From Fimenecus sp045602655 (GTDB taxonomy: Bacteria; Bacillota; Clostridia; Oscillospirales; Acutalibacteraceae), in assembly GCA_045602655.1 (NCBI GenBank), contig JAZSBY010000022.1, forward strand, positions 1-5,593: a stretch of DNA of 5,593 bases, read 5' to 3'. The notes beneath the pieces are model-generated. The model searched no databases and was not told where the DNA came from. It worked only from the letters and a program-made list of their open reading frames with translations. Each line of letters begins with the position of its first letter. Position 1 is the first letter of the stretch. The position numbers were made by a program, and so were the translations under genes. This document shows positions 1-5,593 of this stretch, one piece after another.

Positions 1-909
1 CTTGAAATAATCAGCAACAGGAATATTCGCACGGAAGTGGCAATATTTTTCGAGGTCATCACCATCGTAGTACCACTGACCGTGGAAGTTACGGGTTGTG
101 AACCAATGTGGGTCAAAGAGTTTTTTAGGAGAACCAAGCCCTAATGTGCCAAGAAGAAGTTCTTCAAATTCAAAGTTTGTAATTCTGTACTCTTCACCTG
201 AACCGATGTTATAGAAGTTTCTCCAGAATTCTTCAGGAATATCGTCACCACAAACATTTGCAAGAAGACGACCTGAATCTTCAACAGTTGCCCATTCAAG
301 CATACCGTTAATCGGAACATGATACATAATTGGTTCAAGGTTTTTAAGAATTGCAGGATAAAGAATACCTGACTGACGAAGAGATACCCAGTATTTAAGA
401 CCTGATTCTGCAAAAACTGCTTCTGCCTTAATCTTACTGATAGCATAGTGGTCATAAACACTAACTTTAAGTGGGTCACCTGTTCTACCCCAATGAATAG
501 GAGCATTTCTGTCGCCTGTTTCAGCAACTGTGCCTATGTAAACAACCTTAACTGCATCAGGATTTGGCTGTGCCTTAACAGCTTTTACAATATTCTGTGC
601 AGCAGCAACATTTGTCTTCTGTGTCTTTACAGGATAATAGTCAGCAGCAGGAGAAACCATACCGCCAACATGAAGAACATAGTCTGCACCATTTACCATT
701 TCGAGAACATCTTCATAATTTGTAAGGTCACCCCAAACAAGTTTAACTGCAGGGTCATTTTCATAAGGTGCAAACTTGTCACGGTTTTTCTTACTGTCAC
801 GGTTGAGAACAACAATGTTGAACTTATCTTTTTTTGCATACAGCTCTTTAAAACCTGCCCATCCCATTGTACCTGATGAGCCTGTAAGAGCTACGGTTTT
901 TTTCTGCAT
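1..909 (-). CDS. NAD-dependent epimerase/dehydratase family protein (extended SDR), 3' end cut by window edge
   Basis: An open frame of 303 codons runs from ATG at 907-909 to base 1 without a stop, so the C-terminus is missing. The N-terminus has the extended-SDR nucleotide-binding glycine motif TGSSGTMG (Gly10, Gly13, Gly16), an acidic residue after the third strand (GDLTN, Asp61), and the catalytic Tyr-x3-Lys pair in YAISK (Tyr155, Lys159), with IGTVAETG at 125-132 supplying the Ser/Thr region. These residues indicate an NAD(P)-dependent Rossmann enzyme acting on a nucleotide-sugar or similar hydroxyl/keto substrate; the substrate cannot be told from sequence alone. There is no signal peptide, so it should be cytosolic. 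A GGGGG stretch 7 nt upstream of the ATG is a modest ribosome-binding site. The gene has its own promoter and is cut off from the upstream electron-transfer genes by a terminator, so a functional link to them is not supported. The family call is firm; the specific reaction is unknown. Confidence 0.85.
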   Translation of the reverse strand, partial: MQKKTVALTGSSGTMGWAGFKELYAKKDKFNIVVLNRDSKKNRDKFAPYENDPAVKLVWGDLTNYEDVLEMVNGADYVLHVGGMVSPAADYYPVKTQKTNVAAAQNIVKAVKAQPNPDAVKVVYIGTVAETGDRNAPIHWGRTGDPLKVSVYDHYAISKIKAEAVFAESGLKYWVSLRQSGILYPAILKNLEPIMYHVPINGMLEWATVEDSGRLLANVCGDDIPEEFWRNFYNIGSGEEYRITNFEFEELLLGTLGLGSPKKLFDPHWFTTRNFHGQWYYDGDDLEKYCHFRANIPVADYFK

Positions 910-945
910 AGGAATACCCCCATATCTTTTAATTCATACGCAATA

Positions 946-975
946 ATTATACATTTTTCTTGCATATTTTGTCAA
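946..975 (-). promoter_or_regulatory. Sigma-A type promoter of the epimerase gene
   Basis: On the minus strand TTGACA (970-975) and TATAAT (946-951) are both perfect consensus hexamers, separated by 18 bp. The region upstream of the -35 is rich in A/T runs and could act as an UP element. The predicted transcript start near 939 leaves a leader of about 30 nt before the ATG at 909. No operator-like inverted repeat overlaps it. Confidence 0.85.
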
Positions 976-1021
976 TAGAAAAAAGCATTCATAAACACTA
1001 TTAAAAAATCTGATTATTAAC

Positions 1022-1055
1022 AAAAATCCCCTTGTCAAAACGCTGACAAGGAGAT
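1022..1055 (-). terminator. Rho-independent terminator after apbE
   Basis: Read on the minus strand, ATCTCCTTGTCA pairs with TGACAAGGGGAT: 12 bp including one T-G wobble, closing a 6-nt loop (GCGTTT). A run of five T follows, its first T being the last paired base of the stem. It begins 8 nt after the apbE stop codon. It separates apbE from the promoter of the epimerase gene. Confidence 0.88.
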
Positions 1056-1063
1056 ATCTTCAA

Positions 1064-2134
1064 TCATTGATTATACTCAAAAGTATATGACTTAAAACCA
1101 GATGAATAGAGTTGAGTCCCATCCTGTAAAACCCACATAGCTTCAACACCATTCGTTGACTCAACAAGTTTTTTACCCTCTTCATGGTCCATAAGAAAAA
1201 GAGCTGTTGACATAGCATCGCCCAAACCTGAATCGTTTGTTACAACCGATACAGAAAGATATTTTGTTCCCGGCATTAAGGTCTGAGGGTCAATAATATG
1301 GTGGTATTCTTTACCATCAACCACATAAAACCGCTGATAAGAGCCACTTGTTACAACGGATTCACCTGAAAGCTTAAGATATTCGATATAAGGATTTTCC
1401 TTATCCTCAATATCAGGGTTTTCTATACCAACTTTCCACTTTTCCTTGTCTGCCATTCCTATTGTACGCACATTCCCGCCAACATTGAGAATATAGCCTG
1501 TAATCCCTTTTGATTCAAGGTGTTTTGCGATTTGCTCTACTGCATATCCTTTTGCTATTGCACCCACATCAAGGCTCATCTCGGGGTCCGCAAGAAAAAC
1601 AGTTTTGTTTTCTGCATCAATTATCAAATCTTCAATATCAGTATGCTTTGATGCTTCCTGCAATTTTTCCATTGGTGGCAATTCTGCATTTATTGGGTCA
1701 TCAAGTCCGTCATTACGATAAATATGCCAGATTTTAAGCACACTACCCATGGCAACATTTACATTACCGTTGGTTTTATGGTACATATCCTTGGCAAAGG
1801 TAAGCATATCAATTATTCTTTTGTCAACTGTTACCACGGTATGCTTACCGTCAACAAGGTCATTGACAGTAACAAGATTATTAACGCCTTCGTATCGGTC
1901 ATATATGGTATAAAGACGATGATACTCGTTTAAAAGAGTTGTTATTTCTTTGCAAGTCGTGTCAAAATCCTCCTGTGTTTCCTCATAACCGATAATGGTT
2001 GTGACAGTGTCAAAATAATCAAAGTAATGATTGCTGAATTTTGTTTTCTTGTTCTCTGCATCGCAGGAAGCAAACAACACCATAGGCAATATAGCTATGA
2101 TAATTGAAAGAATAACAGACAAATACTTTTTCAT
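1064..2134 (-). CDS. apbE: FAD:protein FMN transferase, lipoprotein form
   Basis: ApbE transfers the FMN part of FAD onto a Thr or Ser of a target protein, releasing AMP, with Mg2+ as cofactor; known targets are RnfG, RnfD, NqrB, NqrC and other FMN_bind proteins. The 356-residue product has a signal peptide with lipobox FASC (Cys24), so it should be membrane-anchored outside the cell. Family motifs appear in order: FDTVTT (41-46), DVGAIAKGYAVE (189-200), NVGGN (217-221), TSGSYQRFY (262-270), HHIIDPQTLMPG (278-289) and GDAMSTALF (305-313), the last giving the expected Mg2+ ligands Asp306 and Thr310. The usual DPxTG is DPQTL here, a subfamily variation rather than an active-site loss. Length is normal for the family. 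ATG at 2132-2134 is preceded by AAGGTGGT, leaving 6 nt before the ATG. It lies only 25 nt after a terminator with no room for its own promoter, so it probably depends on read-through. Modification of the neighbouring Rnf subunits is inferred from location. Confidence 0.95.
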   Translation of the reverse strand: MKKYLSVILSIIIAILPMVLFASCDAENKKTKFSNHYFDYFDTVTTIIGYEETQEDFDTTCKEITTLLNEYHRLYTIYDRYEGVNNLVTVNDLVDGKHTVVTVDKRIIDMLTFAKDMYHKTNGNVNVAMGSVLKIWHIYRNDGLDDPINAELPPMEKLQEASKHTDIEDLIIDAENKTVFLADPEMSLDVGAIAKGYAVEQIAKHLESKGITGYILNVGGNVRTIGMADKEKWKVGIENPDIEDKENPYIEYLKLSGESVVTSGSYQRFYVVDGKEYHHIIDPQTLMPGTKYLSVSVVTNDSGLGDAMSTALFLMDHEEGKKLVESTNGVEAMWVLQDGTQLYSSGFKSYTFEYNQ

Positions 2135-2159
2135 TTTAACACCACCTTACATTCACAAC

Positions 2160-2186
2160 AAAAAGGGATGTTGAAAACAACATCCC
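2160..2186 (-). terminator. Intergenic hairpin terminator between the lipoprotein gene and apbE
   Basis: GGGATGTTG and CAACATCCC form a perfect 9-bp stem (2165-2173 with 2178-2186) with a 4-nt loop. On the minus strand it is followed at once by five T (2160-2164), a standard intrinsic terminator, 20 nt after the lipoprotein stop. A T-run also follows on the plus strand (2191-2195, after a 4-nt gap), so it could act weakly in both directions. The next gene starts 25 nt further on, so this is probably a partial terminator or an mRNA 3'-end stabiliser that lowers apbE expression relative to the lipoprotein. Confidence 0.85.
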
Positions 2187-2206
2187 CGAATTTTTAATAA
2201 GCTAAA

Positions 2207-3217
2207 TTATGCCTTTGCAGCAATTTCAGCAGCCTTAACCATATCGCCAACAAGAACTGTGCAACCTGCTGTTGCTACATCACCTGTTGCATATCCGTCA
2301 TCACCAACGAATGCAGCGAAATCAGCAGCTGTTTTGCCTACAAGAGTCTTATCGAATGTAGCAGCCTGTTCATTCCACTCAACTTTGCCTGAAGCACTCA
2401 TGCCATAGTCCTTGCCAAGCTCAAGTTTTGTCTTAACCTCTGCCTTTGCATCGTAAGTAGCTTCACCCTTAGTATTGAATGTCATCTTGCTCTGTACGCA
2501 GTCAGTCTTTGCAACTACAACCTTACCGTCTTTATCTGTAACAACAGCTGAAATTGTAACATCATAAGCCTGAACACCATCTGCTTCATCAGTTGCATCC
2601 TTACTGCCGTGGTCCGATGTAACAAGAGCGATTTTAAGTTTGTTGTCTGCTTTTGCATTTGAATCAGCTGCACTTGCAACTGCTTTTTCAAGAGCCTTTA
2701 CAAGGTCTGCAACATTAACTGTGCAACCTGCTGTTGCAAGTTCACCACTTGTTGTACCATTTTCAGCTACAAAAGCCTTAACTTCTGCAAGTGTTTTGCC
2801 TTTTGCTGTGTTCATAAAAGCATCAGCCTGCTCGTTCCACTCAAGAACTTTACCATCGCCATTAAGGTCCTGTGCGTACGGATTTCCACCCATGCCATAG
2901 TCCTTACCAAGGTCATACTTTGTTCTCAAATCTTCAACTGCATTTTTCTTACCATCTTCTGTCCATGTTGGCTTAATCTGCATTGTATCAAGGTCGATAG
3001 CTGCAATTTTGTCACCATCAAGAAGAACTGCAACTGCTGTGGCAAGGAATTCACCTGTTGTGCCCTTTGCCTCGCCATAGTTAGCAACTACACCAAGTCC
3101 AAACTTGAGTGCTGTATCTGTATTGTTTTCCTGTACCGGTTCTTTTGAGCAGCCTGCAAGGGCAACAACTGCGAAAAGCATTGCTACTGCGAGAACTACG
3201 CTGAGAATCTTTTTCAT
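2207..3217 (-). CDS. Surface lipoprotein with two tandem FMN_bind-like domains
   Basis: The 336-residue product starts with a lipoprotein signal peptide, lipobox LAGC (Cys23), followed by a short linker, so it should be anchored on the outer face of the membrane. The rest is two copies of one domain, about residues 36-183 and 193-336. Each has a beta-hairpin start (ATAVAVLLDGDKIAAID in copy 1), a shared LGKDYGM block (103-109 and 267-273), a KV-(L)-EWNEQ block, and a closing TAGCTV block (162-167 and 316-321) leading into a helix. This order resembles the FMN_bind family (RnfG/NqrC C-terminal type), where the last block would read SGATxT/S and take FMN on the final Thr/Ser. Here the final position is Asn168 or Leu322 and the Ala is Cys165 or Cys319, so normal ApbE flavinylation is doubtful. 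ATG at 3215-3217 follows AAAGGAG with good spacing. It has its own strong promoter and a terminator, suggesting high expression. The FMN_bind assignment is by eye from the motif layout; ligand and partner are unknown. Confidence 0.75.
   Translation of the reverse strand: MKKILSVVLAVAMLFAVVALAGCSKEPVQENNTDTALKFGLGVVANYGEAKGTTGEFLATAVAVLLDGDKIAAIDLDTMQIKPTWTEDGKKNAVEDLRTKYDLGKDYGMGGNPYAQDLNGDGKVLEWNEQADAFMNTAKGKTLAEVKAFVAENGTTSGELATAGCTVNVADLVKALEKAVASAADSNAKADNKLKIALVTSDHGSKDATDEADGVQAYDVTISAVVTDKDGKVVVAKTDCVQSKMTFNTKGEATYDAKAEVKTKLELGKDYGMSASGKVEWNEQAATFDKTLVGKTAADFAAFVGDDGYATGDVATAGCTVLVGDMVKAAEIAAKA
2210..2641 (-). repeat. Second copy of the internal tandem domain in the lipoprotein
   Basis: Residues ~193-336. 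Shares LGKDYGM, EWNEQ and ATAGCTV with copy 1 but lacks a 10-residue segment present there. The DNA is also partly conserved: 2255-2275 is identical over 21 bases to 2717-2737 in copy 1, which suggests a fairly recent duplication or gene conversion. Confidence 0.85.
2669..3112 (-). repeat. First copy of the internal tandem domain in the lipoprotein
   Basis: Residues ~36-183. Shares the LGKDYGM, EWNEQ and ATAGCTV blocks with copy 2. Between the first two blocks it has 10 extra residues that include DLNGDGKV (117-124), which looks like a calcium-loop sequence. The first ~60 residues of the two copies are much less alike than their C-terminal halves. Confidence 0.85.
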
Positions 3218-3264
3218 AATGAGTTTCTCCTTTAATTATTGATTTCGGACTTCATCCAGTTTAT

Positions 3265-3293
3265 ATTATTACAAATAATCTGTACCTTGTCAA
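3265..3293 (-). promoter_or_regulatory. Sigma-A type promoter of the lipoprotein gene
   Basis: On the minus strand there is a perfect TTGACA (3288-3293), a 17-bp spacer and AATAAT (3265-3270), with TG one base upstream of the -10 as in extended -10 promoters. A start near 3258 gives a leader of about 40 nt carrying AAAGGAG. It lies in the 87-nt gap after the Gx transporter gene. No terminator is visible between the two genes, so the lipoprotein may be read both from the Rnf operon and from this promoter. Confidence 0.8.
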
Positions 3294-3304
3294 CTACGAA
3301 TCTG

Positions 3305-3808
3305 TTATATTTTTGTCAAACTTATTCTTTTAAGCAACAAATTACTGCCAACGCCTATAAATACACCTGCTATTGTACCCGTTATTGCAAGGACAACCAT
3401 ATAGTAACCAATTTGAATAGTATCAAACAGGAAAATTGCAACGATAATCTGACCAAGGTTATGAGAAACCGCACCTACGATACTCACACCAACTGTTGAA
3501 AACTTATCAGTCTTCTTCATTATTCCCATAATCGCAAGGCTTAACACAGCCCCTGCGACACTATATGCCAAGGTCATAGCGTTTCCAAAGAGCATGGTAA
3601 CAATCGCAAGTCTTACCCCGGAAACAATTGCTGCATATTTAAATCCAAAACAATAAAGCACAAGAATTATTATAAGATTTGGCAAACCGACTTTAATACC
3701 GGGAACTGCCGTCCAGATTGGCGGAAGGATTGCCTCTATATAAGCCAGAATCAAGGCAACGGATGTGGCGATACCAAGAAATGCTGTTTTTTTAGTTTTT
3801 TCTTTCAT
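3305..3808 (-). CDS. Gx transporter family membrane protein (formerly 'heptaprenyl diphosphate synthase component I')
   Basis: The product is 167 residues and almost entirely hydrophobic, with about five to six membrane segments (roughly 10-28, 42-60, 60-76, 77-97, 106-128, 134-157). It has the family hallmark PGIKVGLPNL (36-45), the SVAGAVLS segment (83-90) and SHNLGQ (115-120). The fold resembles ECF-transporter S-components; the old name as a prenyl synthase subunit is not supported by any visible catalytic Asp-rich motif. I place the start at ATG 3806-3808: AAAGGAG lies 8 nt upstream, whereas a GTG three codons earlier (3815-3817) overlaps that ribosome-binding site. The gene follows the NusG II gene after 34 nt (counted from ATG). 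These two families are commonly neighbours in Firmicutes, next to rnf genes or in flavin-based extracellular electron-transfer loci (eetA/eetB in Listeria, from memory). Transported substrate is unknown. Confidence 0.88.
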   Translation of the reverse strand: MKEKTKKTAFLGIATSVALILAYIEAILPPIWTAVPGIKVGLPNLIIILVLYCFGFKYAAIVSGVRLAIVTMLFGNAMTLAYSVAGAVLSLAIMGIMKKTDKFSTVGVSIVGAVSHNLGQIIVAIFLFDTIQIGYYMVVLAITGTIAGVFIGVGSNLLLKRISLTKI

Positions 3809-3816
3809 TTTTGCCA

Positions 3817-3823
3817 CTCCTTT
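3817..3823 (-). promoter_or_regulatory. Ribosome-binding site that sets the Gx transporter start
   Basis: AAAGGAG on the minus strand lies 8 nt from ATG 3806-3808, ideal spacing. Its last G is also the first base of the in-frame GTG at 3815-3817, so GTG cannot use it. This makes the protein three residues shorter than the longest open frame. Confidence 0.85.
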
Positions 3824-3842
3824 CTGCCTTCATTTCACTAAA

Positions 3843-4241
3843 CTATATTACAACATCTATATCGTTACTGTTTTTCTCTGCCTGCACCTCAATTACAACC
3901 TTGTGCGGCAGGCAGACAATAGTTTCTCCTACAAATGATATTTCTCTATGACCTACACAAATTTTATCGGGACAATTAGCCGCAGAAACAGATGCTTTGC
4001 CATCTTTTATTACAAGTGTATTAGTGAATTCACCATTCTCACCTGTTACTATTTCTTGAGTTATGTTTTCCGTAAGTGAGTAAGAGTATTTTTCAACTCC
4101 ATCAATTTTTACGACCACAAGACTACCGCTTTGTTTATTGGCGTTAATAAATAAAAGCCCAGCCACCGCTATCACTAAAATAGCGGCGGCAAGGATTATA
4201 TCATTTCTTCTTTTTTGATTTTTTTCAGAATTGTTCTTCAT
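3843..4241 (-). CDS. NusG domain II-containing membrane-anchored protein
   Basis: The product is 132 residues: a basic, Asn/Lys-rich N-terminus (1-13), one membrane anchor (about 14-33), then an extracytoplasmic beta-rich domain. The domain carries the family signature Cys90-P-D-K-I-Cys95-V, then GETIVCLPHKVVIEV (105-119) with Cys110. The three cysteines suggest a disulfide or metal/redox role, which is inference. Despite the name it is not the transcription factor NusG; it only shares a fold with NusG domain II. It starts 5 nt after the rnfB stop, and the nearest GGAG lies 16 nt from the ATG, too far for good use, so translation is probably coupled to rnfB. The same protein sits beside Gx transporters in Gram-positive electron-transfer loci (EetA-like, from memory). 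Biochemical role is unproven. Confidence 0.9.
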   Translation of the reverse strand: MKNNSEKNQKRRNDIILAAAILVIAVAGLLFINANKQSGSLVVVKIDGVEKYSYSLTENITQEIVTGENGEFTNTLVIKDGKASVSAANCPDKICVGHREISFVGETIVCLPHKVVIEVQAEKNSNDIDVVI

Positions 4242-4246
4242 AAAAA

Positions 4247-5056
4247 TCAGCCGATAACTCCGTTCTTCATATCAACAATCTTCAAACGACCCGTTGGACA
4301 AACCTTTGCACATTCGCCACAGTCCTCACATTTATCATAATCAATAACTGCAAGATTATCAACAACTTTAATCGCATCGTGCTGACAAGTTTTTTCGCAC
4401 TTTTTACAACCAAGACAAGCATTCATACAATTCTTACGAGCAACTGCACCTTTTTCCTTATTGCTACAAGCAACTGCTACAACTACATCTTCTCCAACAA
4501 GGGAGATAACGCCCTTCGGACAAGTTTTAACACATTTACCGCAAGCAATACAAACTCTTGGGTCAATCCTTGCCAAGGTGTCTTTAACAGAAATTGCACC
4601 AACAGGACATTCTGCCACACAGTCGCCAAGACCGATACAACCGAATTTGCAAGAGAATGGTCCGCCATAAAGCATTGACGCTGCCTTACAACTCTGAACA
4701 CCATCATAAATTGCCTTTTGTGCAACTGCTGAACAGTCACCACTACAATTTACATAAGCAGCTTTTGGTACACCAACACTTACTTCAACTCCCAATACTT
4801 CTGAAAGTTGACTTGCCACACCGGGTCCGCCGGGGATACAGAGATTTGCTTCTGCCTTACCCTCTGCAACTGCTTCAGCATAGGCATCACAGCCGGCATA
4901 ACCACAAGCACCACAGTTAGCACCCGGAAGACAATCTCTGACTGCAGTTACCTTTTCATTTTCAGGCACAGCAAAGAAGTGAGATGCCACAGCAAGCAGA
5001 ACACCTGCAATAAGACCAACTGCTGCTACAACAAGGAGAGCTGATAAAATTTCCAT
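4247..5056 (-). CDS. rnfB: Rnf electron transport complex subunit B
   Basis: RnfB is the membrane-anchored Fe-S subunit thought to take electrons from reduced ferredoxin into the Rnf complex, which passes them to NAD+ while pumping Na+ or H+. The 269-residue product has an N-terminal membrane helix (about 4-29), then the RnfB Fe-S domain with Cys48, Cys51, Cys56 and Cys73 (NCGACGYAGC core). Four ferredoxin-type motifs follow: Cys136/140/146/150, Cys169/172/175/179, Cys(210/)214/217/220/224 and Cys243/246/249/253. There are 26 cysteines in all, enough for about five [4Fe-4S] clusters, more than the shorter proteobacterial RnfB. The extended form is usual in clostridia. GGAGGG directly follows the rnfA stop and is 8 nt from ATG 5054-5056. 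The rnfA-rnfB order matches the usual end of rnfCDGEAB operons. Confidence 0.96.
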   Translation of the reverse strand: MEILSALLVVAAVGLIAGVLLAVASHFFAVPENEKVTAVRDCLPGANCGACGYAGCDAYAEAVAEGKAEANLCIPGGPGVASQLSEVLGVEVSVGVPKAAYVNCSGDCSAVAQKAIYDGVQSCKAASMLYGGPFSCKFGCIGLGDCVAECPVGAISVKDTLARIDPRVCIACGKCVKTCPKGVISLVGEDVVVAVACSNKEKGAVARKNCMNACLGCKKCEKTCQHDAIKVVDNLAVIDYDKCEDCGECAKVCPTGRLKIVDMKNGVIG

Positions 5057-5070
5057 ATTCCATACCCTCC

Positions 5071-5593
5071 TTATTTAAGTAAGTTTTCAACGATTCCTGC
5101 GAAACCGAAGAATGCCATTGAAATAAATGACGCTGCTACTAATGTTACCGGAAGTCCCTTAAAACTCTCGGGAACTTCACTTTCCTCAATGCGTGAACGC
5201 ATACCTGAGAAAAGCACCATTGCGAACAGGAAACCAAGTCCACAACCCAGCGAACTTACCATTGAGTAAAGGAACGCATTTGGCTCTGTTACGCCATAAT
5301 CTGTAATGTTATTGATTGTTACACCAAGAACTGCACAGTTTGTTGTAATCAAAGGAAGGTAAACACCAAGGCTCTTATGAAGAGCAGGAATAAACTTCTT
5401 TAAGAAAATTTCAATAAACTGAACAAGTGCTGCAATAACAAGGATAAACACGATTGTCTGCATATATCCCATTTTAAGTGGTTCAAGAACATAAGCCTGA
5501 ATTGGCCATGTTACTGCAGTTGCAACAAGCATAACGAAGATAACCGAAACACCCATACCAACTGACTGGTTAACCTTCTTTGAAACACCAAGG
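5071..5593 (-). CDS. rnfA: Rnf electron transport complex subunit A, 5' end cut by window edge
   Basis: RnfA is an integral membrane subunit that pairs with RnfE in the ion-translocating core; a [2Fe-2S] cluster is bound between the two by conserved cysteines. The frame stays open to the right edge (codons from 5592), giving 173 visible residues. The visible start LGVSKKVNQ aligns with the segment just after the first membrane helix of E. coli RnfA, so about 28 residues are missing; the ATG at 5554-5556 is an internal Met, not the start. The block LPLITTNCAVLGV, with the cluster-binding Cys, distinguishes RnfA from its paralogue RnfE. About five hydrophobic segments are visible. The TAA stop at 5071-5073 is followed directly by the rnfB ribosome-binding site, a sign of tight co-expression. 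The other rnf genes would be expected past the right edge. Confidence 0.95.
   Translation of the reverse strand, partial: LGVSKKVNQSVGMGVSVIFVMLVATAVTWPIQAYVLEPLKMGYMQTIVFILVIAALVQFIEIFLKKFIPALHKSLGVYLPLITTNCAVLGVTINNITDYGVTEPNAFLYSMVSSLGCGLGFLFAMVLFSGMRSRIEESEVPESFKGLPVTLVAASFISMAFFGFAGIVENLLK

Noticed and set aside
141..527. Minus-strand open frame of 128 codons in a different phase from the epimerase
   Set aside because: The epimerase frame continues unbroken through this stretch with conserved residues, so this is an out-of-frame shadow. It is also not evidence of a frameshift.
448..876. Plus-strand open frame of 142 codons
   Set aside because: It lies entirely inside the epimerase-like gene, whose opposite-strand frame has clear SDR motifs. 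The predicted protein is Cys/Asn-rich with no recognisable domain and no good ribosome-binding site.
2210..3112. The in-gene repeats as a mobile element or CRISPR-like array
   Set aside because: There are only two copies, in frame and of domain length (~145 residues), with no spacers, terminal inverted repeats or transposase. This is protein domain duplication.
3294..3345. Possible terminator after the Gx transporter gene, suggested by repeated TTTGTCAA/TTGTCAA segments
   Set aside because: The repeats are direct, not inverted, and form no GC-rich stem followed by a T-run. One copy is simply the -35 element of the lipoprotein promoter.
3815..3817. GTG start codon for the Gx transporter
   Set aside because: It overlaps the AAAGGAG ribosome-binding site, leaving no spacing. 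The ATG at 3806-3808 has ideal spacing.
4483..4743. Alternative-phase and plus-strand open frames across rnfB (also 4379-4678 and 4594-4920)
   Set aside because: All overlap the ferredoxin motifs of rnfB, which fix the true frame. Their translations are low-complexity and lack motifs.
5554..5556. ATG as the true start of rnfA
   Set aside because: The frame stays open upstream to the window edge and encodes LGVSKKVNQ, which matches the conserved RnfA segment before this Met.

Overview
Every gene found reads on the minus strand, so transcription runs from high to low coordinates. The DNA is moderately AT-rich, Shine-Dalgarno sites are strong and purine-rich, promoters fit the sigma-A consensus, and surface proteins carry lipoprotein signal peptides. 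The gene set (Rnf complex, NusG domain II protein, Gx transporter, ApbE) points to an anaerobic low-GC Gram-positive, most likely class Clostridia. No genus can be named from this sequence.

Layout from right to left (5' to 3' of transcription). rnfA enters from the right edge without its first ~28 codons. rnfB follows, with many Fe-S cysteine motifs, then a small membrane-anchored NusG domain II protein and a Gx-family membrane protein. Gaps between these genes are 5 to 34 nt and contain no terminator, so they look like the 3' end of an Rnf operon whose C, D, G and E genes would lie beyond the right edge. A strong promoter then precedes a 336-residue lipoprotein built from two tandem copies of an FMN_bind-like domain. 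A rho-independent hairpin follows it, and only 25 nt later apbE begins, encoding an FAD:protein FMN transferase that is itself a lipoprotein. A second terminator closes this segment at 1022-1055. Below it, a separate transcription unit with a near-perfect promoter drives an extended SDR (NAD-dependent epimerase-like) gene that runs off the left edge.

Working together: Rnf couples ferredoxin:NAD+ oxidoreduction to ion transport across the membrane. RnfG and RnfD carry FMN attached to Thr by ApbE, so apbE fits here. The NusG II/Gx pair is also known in Gram-positive flavin-based electron-transfer loci (from memory, the eetA/eetB pair of Listeria). The lipoprotein is the least explained part: it sits beside the flavin transferase and has the FMN_bind layout, but both of its flavinylation-like motifs are degenerate in the same way (A-G-C-T-V-N and A-G-C-T-V-L). 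The window therefore looks like an Rnf/flavin electron-transfer locus with an unusual accessory surface protein. No CRISPR array, tRNA, rRNA or mobile element is visible, and no stretch over 300 bases lacks a gene.
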